Positions 1 through 9,246 are shown, counted from the first letter of the stretch. The stretch is 64,000 nucleotides of DNA from Prauserella salsuginis (GCF_024648885.1 NZ_JANBBF010000013.1:124001-188000), one strand, 5' to 3'. Numbers and translations: made by a program. The notes: generated by a model from the sequence alone, not told the origin.

Positions 1-686
1 GCCGGGAACGGCAGCTCGCGGTGACGGGCCTGTTCGCGCCGACACCGTCGATGCACGGCAAGATCCTTTCGTCGGCGGGGCCACAACTGACGGACCCGAC
101 GGTCGCGGTGGACATCATGCGGGGCGACCTGGGCGTCGATTCGGGACGTGGGCAGTCGATCTTCGAGGTCGACCAGTCGATGGTGGACGCGGGCAGGCTT
201 GAACGCGTCGCACGCGAGAACCTCGAGGTCGGCCAGTCGCTCGCCCTCGACGACGGCACGACGGTGCGGTTCGACGGCGTCGAGCGGTTCGTGTCGCTGC
301 AGGTTTCGCACGACCCGTTGCAGAACTGGGTGCTGGCGTCGGCGGTGGTGATGTTCGCCGGGCTCGGGGCGTCGCTGTTCATCAAGCGGCGCAGGCTGTG
401 GGTGCGCGCCACTCCCGTGGGCGGTGACGACGACCCGGCCGGCACGCAGGCACGCGGAGTCCCCGCGGATGACACCGCCGTGGCGGACACCGCTGGTGAC
501 ACCGCGGTGGAGGACGCCGCTGGTGACACCGCGACCGGTACCGAGGCCGACGACGCAGCGGCGGGTGGGACCGGCACCAATGAACGACGTACCGTAGTAG
601 AAGTGGGCGGGCTCGCCCGCACCGATCAAGCCGGGTACGGCGAGGAGTTCACGCGCATCGCGGCAGAACTCCTCGGCCGGAAGTAG
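1..686 (+). CDS. resB: ResB, cytochrome c biogenesis protein (3' part)
   Basis: This is the carboxy-terminal part of ResB, the membrane partner of CcsB in System II cytochrome c maturation, which delivers heme to apocytochromes outside the membrane. The gene starts before the window; the frame enters at base 3 and about 227 residues are visible. They show the extracytoplasmic end of the ResB domain (a stretch ending in VSLQVSHDP), one membrane segment at visible residues 109-127 and a cytoplasmic tail. The tail has an imperfect Asp/Thr/Ala repeat (DTAVADTAGDTAVEDAAGDT) followed by a conserved-looking end. ccsB follows after 12 bp, so the two are surely cotranscribed. The call rests on this pairing and on the membrane topology. 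Confidence 0.85.
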   Translation, partial: RERQLAVTGLFAPTPSMHGKILSSAGPQLTDPTVAVDIMRGDLGVDSGRGQSIFEVDQSMVDAGRLERVARENLEVGQSLALDDGTTVRFDGVERFVSLQVSHDPLQNWVLASAVVMFAGLGASLFIKRRRLWVRATPVGGDDDPAGTQARGVPADDTAVADTAGDTAVEDAAGDTATGTEADDAAAGGTGTNERRTVVEVGGLARTDQAGYGEEFTRIAAELLGRK

Positions 687-698
687 AAGGGCCTGGAG

Positions 699-1691
699 AT
701 GCCGGTAAACGAGACGTTGTCGCAGTACAGCGACTGGTCGTACACCACATCCGTCGTCATCTACATCCTGGCGATGGTGTTCTTCCTCGTCGAGCAGTCC
801 TTCGGCCGACGCGGCAAGCAGGCCGCCGAGCGCACGCGCAGCCGTGAACTCGTCGGCGCCCGCGCCGGGAACAGCTACACGGCTTCCGGAAGCGACAACA
901 CGACCTCCGGAACCGACAACACGGGCGCGGCACCGACGCGGGCGGAGCGGTTCGGCCGCATGGGCGTCGCGCTCACCGTGCTGGGGCTGCTGCTGCACGC
1001 CTCGGCACTCGTGCTTCGCGGGCTCGCGACGAACCGTGTGCCCTGGGGCAACATGTACGAGTACGTGATGATCACGTGCTTCGTCGCCGTCGCGGCGTGG
1101 CTGGTGCTGCTGCGTAAGCACCCGGTGCGGCACCTGTCGATGTTCGTTCTGCTGCCGAACGTGATCCTGATGTTCATCGGCGGCACGTGGCTCTACGCCG
1201 TCGCCGCGCCGCTGCAGCCCGCGCTCCAGTCGTACTGGCTGATCATCCACGTGGCGGCCGCCGCGGCGTCCTCGGGCGTGTTCCTCGTGCCCGGCGTCGC
1301 GAGCATCTTCTACCTGGTCAAGGCGCGGAACGAGAGCAACCCGGAGAAGTTCGCGAAGTTCGCGGCGAAACTGCCCGCCAAGGACGTGCTCGACCGCATC
1401 GCGTACCGGACGACGGTGTTCGCGTTCCCGATCTTCACCTTCGGCGTGCTGTGCGGCGCGGTCTGGGCCGAAGCGGCATGGGGCCGGTTCTGGGGCTGGG
1501 ATCCGAAGGAGACGGTCGCGTTCATCGCATGGATCGTCTACGCCGCCTATCTGCATTCCCGCGCGACGGCCGGCTGGCGCGGGAACCGTGCCGCGGTCAT
1601 CAATGTGATCGGTTTCGCAGTGACGGTTTTCAACCTGTTCTTCGTCAATCTCGTGACCACCGGGCTCCACTCGTACGCGGGAGTTGGCTGA
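699..1691 (+). CDS. ccsB: CcsB/CcsA heme-handling cytochrome c synthase subunit
   Basis: Polytopic membrane protein of 330 residues that, with ResB, forms the System II cytochrome c synthase attaching heme to CXXCH apocytochromes. The diagnostic tryptophan-rich heme-binding segment WGWDPKE lies at residues 265-271. Candidate heme-ligand histidines are seen in LHASALVLRG, in IIHVAAAAAS and in AYLHSRAT shortly after the WWD segment. About eight membrane segments can be drawn. A soluble Ser/Thr/Asn-rich linker of about 45 residues separates the first helix from the rest, as in actinobacterial CcsB. The ATG start is preceded by AAGGG at suitable spacing. In Mycobacterium tuberculosis the same order occurs (Rv0528-Rv0529-Rv0530). 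Confidence 0.93.
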   Translation: MPVNETLSQYSDWSYTTSVVIYILAMVFFLVEQSFGRRGKQAAERTRSRELVGARAGNSYTASGSDNTTSGTDNTGAAPTRAERFGRMGVALTVLGLLLHASALVLRGLATNRVPWGNMYEYVMITCFVAVAAWLVLLRKHPVRHLSMFVLLPNVILMFIGGTWLYAVAAPLQPALQSYWLIIHVAAAAASSGVFLVPGVASIFYLVKARNESNPEKFAKFAAKLPAKDVLDRIAYRTTVFAFPIFTFGVLCGAVWAEAAWGRFWGWDPKETVAFIAWIVYAAYLHSRATAGWRGNRAAVINVIGFAVTVFNLFFVNLVTTGLHSYAGVG

Positions 1692-1754
1692 CGGAACCGT
1701 CGAGTGCCGGGTAGCGTCGCACCTGGTACGACGACCATGCGAAGGATTGAAGCG

Positions 1755-3467
1755 GTGACCGCAGCGAACGACCCCAACGGGCAGGAACCGCAGAAGCCTC
1801 ATGGCGCGCACCACATCCGCGACGCCGCGGATGTGGCGGGTGATGCCACCGATTCCACCGCGGCGCCAATGGATCCGGCGTCCATGGATCCGGCGCCCAT
1901 GGATCCGATGAGTGCGCCGGACAGCCCCGAGGTGACGCAGCGCGTCAGCCCGCCGCCGGGTCAGCAGGCGCAGGCTCCGCAGGGCGGTCAGATGCCGTCG
2001 GCCGAGGAGACCCAGCCCGCGGTGCACTACCCGGCCCAGCAGCCGTACGACCCGAACCTGCCGCCGCTGACCCCGGACCAGACCGCCGGTGACGGTCAGC
2101 AGGCGCACGCAGCGGCGTATCACCCGTACGCGCAATACTCCCAGTTCGCCCAGCACGACGCGCCGCACGGCCGCCCGCCACAGCAGGCTCCGCAGGCACC
2201 GCAGCAGGCGGCTCAGGGGCAGCCGCACTACGACCATGCTCGCCCCGAGCATGCGCAACCGGAGCAGCCGCAATACGAGCCGCCGCAGTACGCGCAGCCG
2301 CCGGAGGCGCCGCGGGAGTCCTACGCGCAGCGGTACTTCGAAGGACAGCAGGGCCAGTTCGGCAGGCCGGTGCAGCCGCAACAGGGCCAGCCTCAGCAGG
2401 CCCCGCCGCAGCAGCCGATGCAAGCCCAGCACCCGCAGCAGGCACAGCAAGGGCAGCACCCGCAGGCCGTGCCACAGGGGCAGCCGGGGGAGCAGGGGCT
2501 GCCGCCGTTGCCGCAGCCGCAGCGTTCCGCACAGGGCGGTCCCGCCGACCTGGCGGGCAACAGCCTGGTCAGGCAGACCAAGCGGCCGCCGCGGTCCGGC
2601 TGGCGCAAGGCGCTGTACGTCGGCACGGGCAAGCTCGTCAACCCGGGCGAAGGCCCGGCGGACCGTGCCGAGCGGGATCTGACCGCGCGGGTCCAGCAGC
2701 CGCTGCGCGGCTGCTACAAGATCGGCATCCTCAGTCTCAAGGGCGGTGTCGGCAAGACGACGACCACGACGACACTCGGATCGACGTTCGCGTCGTTGCG
2801 CGGCGACCGGGTGATCGCAGTGGACGCCAACCCCGACCGCGGCACCCTGTCGCAGAAGATCCCGATCGAGACGACCGCGACCGTGCGTCATCTGCTGCGG
2901 GACGCCGACCGCATCACGCGGTACAGCGACGTGCGGGCGTACACCTCACAGGGCGGCAGCAGGCTCGAGATCCTCGCCAGTGAGCAGGATCCGGCCGTGT
3001 CGGAGGCATTCTCCGAGAACGACTACCGCAGGGCCGTCGATCTGCTCGAGCACTTCTACAACATCGTGCTCACCGACTGCGGCACCGGACTGATGCACTC
3101 GGCGATGAAGGGTGTGCTCGACCTCGCCGATTCGCTGGTGATCGTGTCGTCGGGTTCGGTGGACGGTGCCCGCAGTGCGTCCGCGACGCTCGACTGGCTC
3201 GACGCGCACGGCTACGGCGAGCTGGTGCAGCGCTCGATCACAGTGATCAACTCGGTGCGCCCGAAGTCCGGATCGGTCGATCTCGACAAGCTCACGGCGC
3301 ACTTCTCGGCCCGCACGCGCGGGGTGGTCAAGGTGCCGTTCGACCCGCACCTCGAAGAGGGCGCCGAGATCGATCTGGAGCGACTGGACAAGGCCACCCG
3401 TACGGCGCTGCTGGAACTGGCGGCCACCGTCGCTGACGGGTTCACCATGGACCGCATGGCCCACTGA
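1755..3467 (+). CDS. MinD/ParA-like P-loop ATPase with Pro/Gln-rich N-terminal half
   Basis: Protein of 570 residues. The first ~290 residues are low complexity, rich in Pro, Gln, Ala and His with several MDPA repeats, and presumably disordered. The C-terminal ~250 residues are a deviant-Walker ATPase of the MinD/ParA/Mrp class: the P-loop KGGVGKTT is at residues 329-336, followed by VIAVDANPDRGTL (switch region) and LTDCGTG. Position after ccsB matches Rv0530 of M. tuberculosis, whose exact job is not known to me. The GTG at 1755 was chosen because GAAGGA lies about eight bases upstream; an in-frame GTG at 1704 and an ATG at 1737 lack such a site. A role in positioning or membrane-protein assembly is only inferred. 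Confidence 0.8.
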   Translation: MTAANDPNGQEPQKPHGAHHIRDAADVAGDATDSTAAPMDPASMDPAPMDPMSAPDSPEVTQRVSPPPGQQAQAPQGGQMPSAEETQPAVHYPAQQPYDPNLPPLTPDQTAGDGQQAHAAAYHPYAQYSQFAQHDAPHGRPPQQAPQAPQQAAQGQPHYDHARPEHAQPEQPQYEPPQYAQPPEAPRESYAQRYFEGQQGQFGRPVQPQQGQPQQAPPQQPMQAQHPQQAQQGQHPQAVPQGQPGEQGLPPLPQPQRSAQGGPADLAGNSLVRQTKRPPRSGWRKALYVGTGKLVNPGEGPADRAERDLTARVQQPLRGCYKIGILSLKGGVGKTTTTTTLGSTFASLRGDRVIAVDANPDRGTLSQKIPIETTATVRHLLRDADRITRYSDVRAYTSQGGSRLEILASEQDPAVSEAFSENDYRRAVDLLEHFYNIVLTDCGTGLMHSAMKGVLDLADSLVIVSSGSVDGARSASATLDWLDAHGYGELVQRSITVINSVRPKSGSVDLDKLTAHFSARTRGVVKVPFDPHLEEGAEIDLERLDKATRTALLELAATVADGFTMDRMAH

Positions 3468-3548
3468 GCCGTCAGCGCCGCGCGGGGTGGCGGCACCCGT
3501 GGCGCGGTGAAGACCGCGGCCTCCCGCGGTGCCGGATGCCGACAACGA

Positions 3549-3593
3549 CGTCGGCCGCGGCCCTGTCCGAATGAACAGTGACCGCGGCCGACG
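3549..3593. terminator. Hairpin between convergent genes
   Basis: Perfect 12-bp inverted repeat CGTCGGCCGCGG / CCGCGGCCGACG around a 21-nt loop in which CTGT and ACAG can also pair. It sits between the end of the MinD-like gene on the plus strand and the end of a small gene on the minus strand, so it probably stops transcription from both sides. There is no T tract, as is usual in actinomycetes. Confidence 0.6.
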
Positions 3594-3602
3594 CGCTTGC
3601 AG

Positions 3603-3812
3603 CTACTTGGTGTCGTCCTCGTCGGGGCGCTGGGGGTCGGGGCGTTTCGGCTTCTGTTCGCCGAGCTTTCGCAGGAATTCCGGGTCGTCGTCCGGCGCGA
3701 CCGGGTTGGCGCGGTTCGGCCGGGTTCCTGCGCCGACGCGCTCCTGGCTCAGCAATCGCCACACCACGACGGAGATCGTGATGGCGCCGACCACCGCGAG
3801 CAAATACAACAT
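3603..3812 (-). CDS. Small single-pass membrane protein
   Basis: A 69-residue protein beginning MLYLLAVVGAITISVVVWRL: one N-terminal membrane helix (about residues 2-20), then a charged Pro/Asp/Arg-rich cytoplasmic tail with DDDPEFLRKLGEQ. The ATG at 3812 was chosen because GGAAGGAG lies directly upstream at good spacing; the frame is open further upstream but without a ribosome site. Small proteins of this build are common between the ccs genes and bldC in actinomycetes, but I do not know a function. It points toward the MinD-like gene and shares the terminator with it. Confidence 0.7.
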   Translation of the reverse strand: MLYLLAVVGAITISVVVWRLLSQERVGAGTRPNRANPVAPDDDPEFLRKLGEQKPKRPDPQRPDEDDTK

Positions 3813-3922
3813 GCCCGCTCCTTCCCATGGGCTGACTACCACCAGCCTAACGTGTCCGCGGCAGTAGCCGGTCCGCAACGGGCGGTCCGGACACGGCGGG
3901 CGCGTTCCCGGCGAGGAGAACC

Positions 3923-4132
3923 TCAGGAGTTCTGTGGTCCGTCGGGGTCGGTGGTCAGCTCCGCGAGCAGCTCGTTGACCTCGGCCTCCCGGAACCTGCG
4001 GTGTCCGCCCGGGGTGCGAATGGAACCGATCCGGCCCGCCGTGGCCCAGCGCGTCACCGTCTTCGGGTCCACGCGGAACAACGCAGCGACCTCACCCGGG
4101 GTGAGCAGCCGTCCTCCTGTGGTTGCGGTCAC
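3923..4132 (-). CDS. bldC: BldC-type MerR-like DNA-binding protein
   Basis: A 69-residue protein that is essentially one MerR-like winged helix-turn-helix: LLTPGEVAALFRVDPKTVTR, then WATAGRIGSIRTPGGHRRFR. This matches the BldC family, which in Streptomyces binds direct repeats cooperatively and delays sporulation genes. BldC proteins are about 68-74 residues, so the GTG at 4132 is the right start; it is preceded by AAAGGAGG. The longer frame to 4273 is an artefact. The ending DPDGPQNS is outside the fold. Target genes here are unknown. Confidence 0.92.
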   Translation of the reverse strand: MTATTGGRLLTPGEVAALFRVDPKTVTRWATAGRIGSIRTPGGHRRFREAEVNELLAELTTDPDGPQNS

Positions 4133-4346
4133 GAATCCGCCTCCTTTGAACCACCGTTGATGTCTGTCCAGATGCAGGACTGTTCCGCAATCGTTGCACT
4201 CCGCCCTTCGGGTACTCGAACGGTGTTTGCCGAGTAAAGAGGAGGTAATGGACAAACGGGCCGGTTCGGACATTTTCCCAGGTCGTGGTGTTGCCGGGTC
4301 GAACCCGGAGGGGTGCCTCGTGTGAGGTGGGCTTTAACGTGGCCGC

Positions 4347-4823
4347 GTGGACCGTCTCGACCGCAAGATCATCGCCGCCCTCCGGGACAACGGCAGGGCG
4401 ACGTACGCCGACATCGGCAGGGCCGTGGGACTGTCGCCGTCGTCGGTGCACGAGCGGGTCGGCAAACTCGAGGCCGCGGGTGTCATCACCGGCTACCACG
4501 CGACGGTGGACCCGCGCTCCGTCGGACTCGGCGTGACCGCTCTCGTCGGCATCCAGCCCACCGACACCGGCTCCAACGACGAGATCGCCGACGAACTGGT
4601 CGGCCTCGCCGAGGTGGAGAGCTGCTACGCCGTGGCCGGTGACGAGGCTTTCGTCGTCAAGGTGCGTGTGGAGACCGTCGACGAGCTGGAACACACCCTC
4701 GGCAGGCTCCGCAGGATCGACGGTGTCGCGCGGACCCGCACCACCGTCGTGCTGTCCACCCGCTTCGAGGGCAGGCCCAACAACCGTTTACTCGACGCCG
4801 ACGACGACGGCGTAACCTCGTAA
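4347..4823 (+). CDS. Lrp/AsnC family transcriptional regulator
   Basis: A 158-residue Lrp/AsnC regulator. The N-terminal helix-turn-helix reads DRKIIAALRDNGRATYADIG followed by RAVGLSPSSVHERVGKLE. A C-terminal RAM/AsnC ligand-binding domain (about residues 65-140) contains VESCYAVAGDEAFVVKVRVE. There is no Shine-Dalgarno sequence before the GTG; instead TAACGT at 4335-4340 lies six bases upstream, so the mRNA is probably leaderless. The DUF4229 gene follows within 4 bp. Which amino acid it senses cannot be read from the sequence; the cysteine desulfhydrase two genes on makes sulfur amino acids a guess. Confidence 0.88.
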   Translation: MDRLDRKIIAALRDNGRATYADIGRAVGLSPSSVHERVGKLEAAGVITGYHATVDPRSVGLGVTALVGIQPTDTGSNDEIADELVGLAEVESCYAVAGDEAFVVKVRVETVDELEHTLGRLRRIDGVARTRTTVVLSTRFEGRPNNRLLDADDDGVTS

Positions 4824-4826
4824 AAC

Positions 4827-5444
4827 GTGAACGCACCAGCATCCTCGGCCGCCTCGGCCCCGTCACGGCTGGGCCGCGACCTGACGCTGTACCTGCTCGC
4901 ACGGTTCGTGCTCGTCGCCGCGATCGCCGCGTTGCTCACCGTCGTCGGGGTGCCGCTGCTGGTGTCGGTACTCGTTGCCCTGGTCGTCGGCCTGCCGCTC
5001 GGCATGCTGCTGTTTCGTGGCCTGAACGCCCGCGTGACGGCCGGGCTCGCCGATCGGAACAAGCACCGCGCCAGGGAACGCGCCCGGCTGCGCGCCGAGC
5101 TGCGCGGCGAGCGCGTCGCACCGGCACCGGCCGACGACTCCGCCGTGACCGCAGACGAGGACGCCGACACCGAGGACGCCGCCGACGCCGAAGCCCGCGG
5201 CGGGAACGGTGACGCAGCCGACCACGCCGACGCAGCCGGCTCCGCCGGTGAGGCCACAGCGGACGGCGCTTCGCGGGGCAGCGTCTCCGAGAACGAGGCC
5301 TCCGAGAACGACGCCTCCCAGGACGACGCCTCTCACGACAGGGCGGCCTCTCAGGGTGAGACCTCTCAGGACGGCGCCCAGCAGGACGGACCCGACGAGG
5401 GTCCGGCAGGCGAGGATCCGGCAGGCGAGAGGACCCGCGAGTGA
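4827..5444 (+). CDS. DUF4229 two-helix membrane protein
   Basis: A 205-residue protein with two hydrophobic helices (about residues 20-40 and 44-64, the second ending GLPLGMLLF), then a basic helix ([19 protein letters not shown]). This head matches the DUF4229 family. The C-terminal 100 residues are acidic and repetitive, with serial motifs such as [19 protein letters not shown], and are probably disordered. Function is unknown. The GTG start follows the stop of the Lrp gene by 3 bp and has TAACCT at 4813-4818 eight bases upstream, so it may have its own leaderless transcript. Its stop overlaps the next start by four bases. Confidence 0.75.
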   Translation: MNAPASSAASAPSRLGRDLTLYLLARFVLVAAIAALLTVVGVPLLVSVLVALVVGLPLGMLLFRGLNARVTAGLADRNKHRARERARLRAELRGERVAPAPADDSAVTADEDADTEDAADAEARGGNGDAADHADAAGSAGEATADGASRGSVSENEASENDASQDDASHDRAASQGETSQDGAQQDGPDEGPAGEDPAGERTRE

Positions 5445-6517
5445 CCGCGGCACCGGCGCATCGGGAGTGGGTGCGCGAGGCGGTCCGCATCATCGAGGCC
5501 GACGCCAATCGCTCCGCCGACACGCACCTACACGTCTTCCCGCTGCCGCCCGAGTGGGGCATCGACCTGTACCTCAAGGACGAATCCGTCCACCCGACAG
5601 GCTCGCTCAAACACCGCCTCGCCCGTTCGCTCGTGCTGTACGGGCTCGTCAACGGGCAGATCGGCCCGGATACGACGCTGATCGAAGCCTCCAGCGGATC
5701 CACCGCCGTGTCCGAGGCGTACTTCGCGCGCATGCTCGGACTCGACTTCGTCACCGTCGTTCCCCGCAAGACCAGCCAGGAGAAGATCGACCTCATCGAG
5801 TTCTACGGCGGGCGGTGTCACTTCGTCGACGTCCCCGTCGCGATGTACAGCGAGGCCGAACGGCTCGCCTCCGAATGCGGCGGGCACTACCTGGACCAGT
5901 TCACCTACGCCGAGCGGGCCACCGACTGGCGGGGCAACAACAACATCGCCGAATCCGTGTTCGCCCAGTTGGAACTGGAGCGGCACCCGGTGCCCGCGTG
6001 GATCGTCGTCGGCGCGGGCACGGGCGGGACGAGCGCCACGTTCGGCCGTTACGCGCGTTACCGCCGCTACGACACCCGCATCGCGGTCGTCGACCCGGAG
6101 AACTCGGCGTTCTACGGAGCCTGGGAGACCGGTGCCCGCGACTACGCCACCGGCATGCCGTCCCGCATCGAGGGCATCGGGCGACCGCGGGTGGAGCCGT
6201 CGTTCGTGCCGGAGATCATCGACGACATGATCCGCGTGCCCGACGCGGCGTCGATGGCGGCGATCCGGTTCCTGCGGGAACGCACCGGGCACTGGGCGGG
6301 CGGTTCCACCGGGACCAACCTCCACGGCGCGTTCACGGTCATCGCGCGCATGCTCGCCGCGGGGGAACGCGGCAGCGTGGTGACACTGCTCTGCGACGGG
6401 GGCGAGCGCTACGCGAACACCTACTACGACGACGGCTGGATCGCCGAGCAGGGTTTCGACCTGGAACCGCACCTCGCCGCCCTGCATCGCTTCCTGGACA
6501 CGGGCCGCTTCCCGTAG
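5441..6517 (+). CDS. cds1: Cds1-type PLP-dependent L-cysteine desulfhydrase
   Basis: A 358-residue fold-type II PLP enzyme. The PLP lysine is K57 in [10 protein letters not shown], followed by [20 protein letters not shown] (the asparagine/substrate loop) and [16 protein letters not shown] (the phosphate-binding glycine loop). Stretches such as [20 protein letters not shown] and [15 protein letters not shown] match Cds1 (Rv3684) of M. tuberculosis, which splits cysteine into hydrogen sulfide, pyruvate and ammonia rather than making cysteine. It overlaps the DUF4229 gene by four bases (GTGA), so translation is coupled. A true cysteine-synthase role is less likely because it groups with Cds1 in motif detail. 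Confidence 0.85.
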   Translation: MTAAPAHREWVREAVRIIEADANRSADTHLHVFPLPPEWGIDLYLKDESVHPTGSLKHRLARSLVLYGLVNGQIGPDTTLIEASSGSTAVSEAYFARMLGLDFVTVVPRKTSQEKIDLIEFYGGRCHFVDVPVAMYSEAERLASECGGHYLDQFTYAERATDWRGNNNIAESVFAQLELERHPVPAWIVVGAGTGGTSATFGRYARYRRYDTRIAVVDPENSAFYGAWETGARDYATGMPSRIEGIGRPRVEPSFVPEIIDDMIRVPDAASMAAIRFLRERTGHWAGGSTGTNLHGAFTVIARMLAAGERGSVVTLLCDGGERYANTYYDDGWIAEQGFDLEPHLAALHRFLDTGRFP

Positions 6518-6550
6518 GCCGCCGAGGCCCGCGAGTGGGGCCTCGGCGGC
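6518..6550. terminator. Bidirectional hairpin after cds1
   Basis: Perfect 13-bp stem GCCGCCGAGGCCC / GGGCCTCGGCGGC with a 7-nt loop, starting on the base after the cds1 stop codon and lying before the end of the convergent CBS gene. Confidence 0.7.
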
Positions 6551-6577
6551 AGTGAGACCGAGATCAGCCGTGAACGC

Positions 6578-6994
6578 TCACTCGGCGGAGAGCGCTGCGA
6601 CCAGTTCGCCGGTGGCGTCCTGCGGCAACGCGCGGGCGACATCCGCGATGCTGATCATCCCCACGAGCCGGTCGTTGTCGATCACCGGGAGTCGCCGTAC
6701 CTGGTGCCGGGTCATGGTCGCCAGCACTTCGTCGGCGGAGTCGTCGGCGCCGATCGTGACCGCTTCCGCCTGATTGAGGTTGCCGGCCGGGAAGGTTCCG
6801 GCGTCCCTGCCTTGGCCGACCACCTTGACGGCGATGTCGCGGTCCGTGACGACTCCTTTGAGCTTGTTGTCCGGACCGCAGATCGGCACGGCACCCACGC
6901 GGTGCCGCGCCATCAGCCGCGCGGCGTCCGCCGCGGTCTGGTCCGTGTCGACGCATTCGACGCCGCTGGTCATGATTTCTCGTGCCGTCGGCAT
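6578..6994 (-). CDS. Two-CBS-domain protein, Hrp1-like
   Basis: A 138-residue protein made of two CBS domains, roughly residues 4-60 and 72-130, with VGAVPICGPDNKLKGVVTDR in the first and HQVRRLPVIDNDRLVGMISI in the second. CBS pairs bind adenosyl ligands. The build resembles Hrp1 (Rv2626c), a dormancy-regulon protein of M. tuberculosis. The next gene on the same strand resembles Rv2629, another member of that regulon. GAAAGGAGATAGC precedes the ATG. No enzymatic domain is attached, so a small-molecule sensing role is inferred. Confidence 0.85.
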   Translation of the reverse strand: MPTAREIMTSGVECVDTDQTAADAARLMARHRVGAVPICGPDNKLKGVVTDRDIAVKVVGQGRDAGTFPAGNLNQAEAVTIGADDSADEVLATMTRHQVRRLPVIDNDRLVGMISIADVARALPQDATGELVAALSAE

Positions 6995-7037
6995 TGCTAT
7001 CTCCTTTCTGCGATTCGCATCGCCGCCGCCGGTGTTG

Positions 7038-8072
7038 TCAGAAGTTGACGGGGTAGCGCAGGATCGCGCCCACGCCCGCGTCGAGCTCGGTGCCCGTGGC
7101 CACCAGGTCGACGGCTGCGTCGGTGTCGCTGCAGGTCTTCAGTAGGAACGCCTCGCGGGTGGCCTCCCTGCCGGGTTCGAGCAGGAGTGTCTCGACCGCG
7201 CCCATTTCAGCCGCGCGCGCGACGGACTGTGCGCCCTGTGCGGCGAGCTCGTGTGCCAACGCCGCCTGCCATTGCTCGCTGCGCTGACTGGCGTTGTGTT
7301 CGCTCGTCCTCTCGGCGATGGCAAGGAGTTCGTCGGTGAGCGCACTGTCGGACTCCTTGGCGCCGTCACCGCCACGGTCCGTTTCGGACAGAATGTCGCC
7401 GAGTTCGTCGGGCAGTTCGGCTCGGATTGCCTGGCGGCCCTGGGTTTCCCCGGCCAGCACGAGGGCGTGCGGTTGGAAGTTCGAGCTGATCTTGCGCAGC
7501 CGCTCGACGACGTCCTTCGCGTTCTGACTGGCCGCTTCGTCGGCACGGCGCTGGATCCGGCCGTGCGATTCGCCTTGGCCCCGCGGCTTGTGCACTTGTT
7601 CGTTGGCGCTGCCCTCGATGTCGTCGGCACGTACTTCACGTGGTTCGTGCTGTTCCGCGATCACCAATTGGCGCACCGTTGCGCCCTTCTGGCTTGCCGT
7701 GACCACGAGTTCCCGAATCGCACGTGCGTGCTCGCGCACGTAGGAACCCAGGTCGGGAAGCTGTTGCCAGACGGCGCCGTCGCCGGTTCCGAGTGCCGCG
7801 TCCCAACGCGCGTGCAACGTGACGCCGTCCTCGTTCGCGACCAGTATTCTCCCGTTTGCCTGTTCTTCCCCGGAGAGCGCGGCCGCCAGTGCGTCGTCGA
7901 GTGCCTCGAGCGCACTCTCCGCCGCACCCTGGGAATGCAGCCGCTCGCGCAACTCGCGCCAACGCAGCCGCGTCTGCTCTCTGGCGTCCTCCGCAGGGGA
8001 GCGGCCCTCCAGGTAGACCGTGGCGAACGGTCCGGGTTGTTCGTACACGTGCCGCAGCGCGGCCAACCTCAT
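7038..8072 (-). CDS. Rv2629/Vms1-like (baeRF-type) protein
   Basis: About 344 residues, start MRLAALRHVYEQPGPFATVY. It resembles Rv2629 and the bacterial/archaeal eRF1-like (baeRF, Vms1-like) group: an N-terminal strand-rich domain, a middle domain with LVVTASQKGATVRQLVIAEQ, and a C-terminal domain ending DAGVGAILRYPVNF. Rv2629-type proteins are stress- or hypoxia-induced and may act on stalled peptidyl-tRNA; that role is family inference. I do not see a clear GGQ motif. The start at 8072 follows GGAGGCTCGC; the open frame continues to 8465 but the extra 131 residues are low complexity and lack a ribosome site. It is 43 bp upstream of the CBS gene and probably cotranscribed with it. Confidence 0.75.
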   Translation of the reverse strand: MRLAALRHVYEQPGPFATVYLEGRSPAEDAREQTRLRWRELRERLHSQGAAESALEALDDALAAALSGEEQANGRILVANEDGVTLHARWDAALGTGDGAVWQQLPDLGSYVREHARAIRELVVTASQKGATVRQLVIAEQHEPREVRADDIEGSANEQVHKPRGQGESHGRIQRRADEAASQNAKDVVERLRKISSNFQPHALVLAGETQGRQAIRAELPDELGDILSETDRGGDGAKESDSALTDELLAIAERTSEHNASQRSEQWQAALAHELAAQGAQSVARAAEMGAVETLLLEPGREATREAFLLKTCSDTDAAVDLVATGTELDAGVGAILRYPVNF

Positions 8073-8650
8073 GCGAGCCTCCATACGTGTCAGGGCCGAT
8101 TGGTACCCGAGAAAGGGCGGATGCAAACGTCGATCGGACATCGCGGGAAGTGGCGCATCGGCAGTGCCGTGCGCATCGGGAGTTGCGCTCACCGTCCGGG
8201 CGTCACGACCTGGCCGGGCTCGCGGACCGCACCGCACCGGGCTTATCGGATGTGCCGGGCTTGTCGGACGTGCCGGATGTGCCGGGTCCCGCGGTGCGCG
8301 GCGCACGCTTCGACCGCGCGGGGATCTAACTCCGACCGTAAAGCATTCGCGCCTCTGGCGCGACGGGTCCTCCGGCGTGCAGGGAATGACCGGTGGTGTC
8401 GCGGTCCTCGTCGCCCGCCGGAACCGCCGAACCCGGCCGATCGATTCACGGGTAGATGCCGACAAGCGAGCGCGCTACGTCGACAACGCGCTGAGTGGAT
8501 CGTGGGAGCGATACGCGGAATCGGGTAATCTCGAATCCACCAGTGGAACACCAGCTGGATCGGAACAGTATCGATGCGGGATACCGTTCGGTTCGGCTCA
8601 GGTGGAGCTCCCGGGGTCCCGTCATCGATGTGCTGGAGAGGAGCGCGTCG
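8073..8650. other. Intergenic region between divergent genes
   Basis: 578 bp holding the promoters of the Rv2629-like gene and the DUF6292 gene. Frames here are open on several strands but show no family I recognise and no ribosome site. The only structure seen is the 18-bp repeat listed separately. Confidence 0.5.
8237..8281. repeat. 18-bp tandem repeat, two and a half units
   Basis: CCGGGCTTATCGGATGTG at 8237-8254 is followed directly by CCGGGCTTGTCGGACGTG and by a half unit CCGGATGTG. The 18-bp period equals six codons, but no real gene is seen here. Confidence 0.7.
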
Positions 8651-9127
8651 ATGGAACCCCGCGCTGAATGGGGATTGCGCAGATACATCCACGCGGTGGC
8701 GGCGGGTCTCGGACTCGGCCCGGAGTCGACCTGGTGTGAGCTCGATGTCGGAGCGCGCGCCTACGTGGCCCTGGAAAACCGACTGCCGTGGGTACCGGAC
8801 CGCGATGCCGCGCTGGTGTGGAATGCGAGCCACGGTTGGGCGGTCGGTGTCGAATACGGTGGTGCGGCCACAGTGCTCGCCTTGAGTTATCGCGGCGCCC
8901 CACTGCTTCCGTCTCCGGGTGATGTGGTCGCCTTCGTCAAGAAGGCGTTCGCGGGCGTCCCTGTCGGGTCGGCATCACCGTCCGAACTGGACTGTCCGGA
9001 TCTTCGACGGCAGCTGGAGCGCTACGCCTCTGCGGAGTCGTGCCAGGGATTGCGCCGAGTCAGCTGCACGGCGGTCGACAGCGGTGCGAGCGTGGCAGCG
9101 GGTTGCACCACCGATTTCCGGTGGTAA
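8651..9127 (+). CDS. DUF6292 family protein
   Basis: A 158-residue protein beginning MEPRAEWGLRRYIHAVAAGL. The arrangement (RRYIHAVAAGLGL, then a strand pair with AYVALENRLPWVPDRDAALV and WNASHGWAVGVEYGGAATVL, then LLPSPGDVVAFV) matches DUF6292, a family of small cytosolic proteins frequent in Pseudonocardiaceae and often near regulators. Function is unknown. ATG 8651 has GGAGAGGAG upstream; the frame is open back to 8495. The C-terminal ~30 residues (after YASAES) look unrelated to the domain and could be a frayed end. It stands alone on the plus strand. Confidence 0.7.
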   Translation: MEPRAEWGLRRYIHAVAAGLGLGPESTWCELDVGARAYVALENRLPWVPDRDAALVWNASHGWAVGVEYGGAATVLALSYRGAPLLPSPGDVVAFVKKAFAGVPVGSASPSELDCPDLRRQLERYASAESCQGLRRVSCTAVDSGASVAAGCTTDFRW

Positions 9128-9246
9128 TCTATGGACAACAGCGCGTCAGTTGAATGCTTCGCGGCCAGCTGGCGGGGGTTTTCGGAAGACGGACGACGTT
9201 CGCCGTACGGCCGCGTTTTCTGATTGCGATACTGTACCTGCGCTCG

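Noticed and set aside
5441-6517. Annotation as a biosynthetic cysteine synthase
   Set aside because: Motif detail follows the Cds1 desulfhydrase group; no serine acetyltransferase or sulfur-assimilation gene is near.
7038-8465. 475-residue version of the Rv2629-like protein
   Set aside because: The first 131 residues are low complexity and uncharacteristic; GGAGG lies just before ATG 8072.
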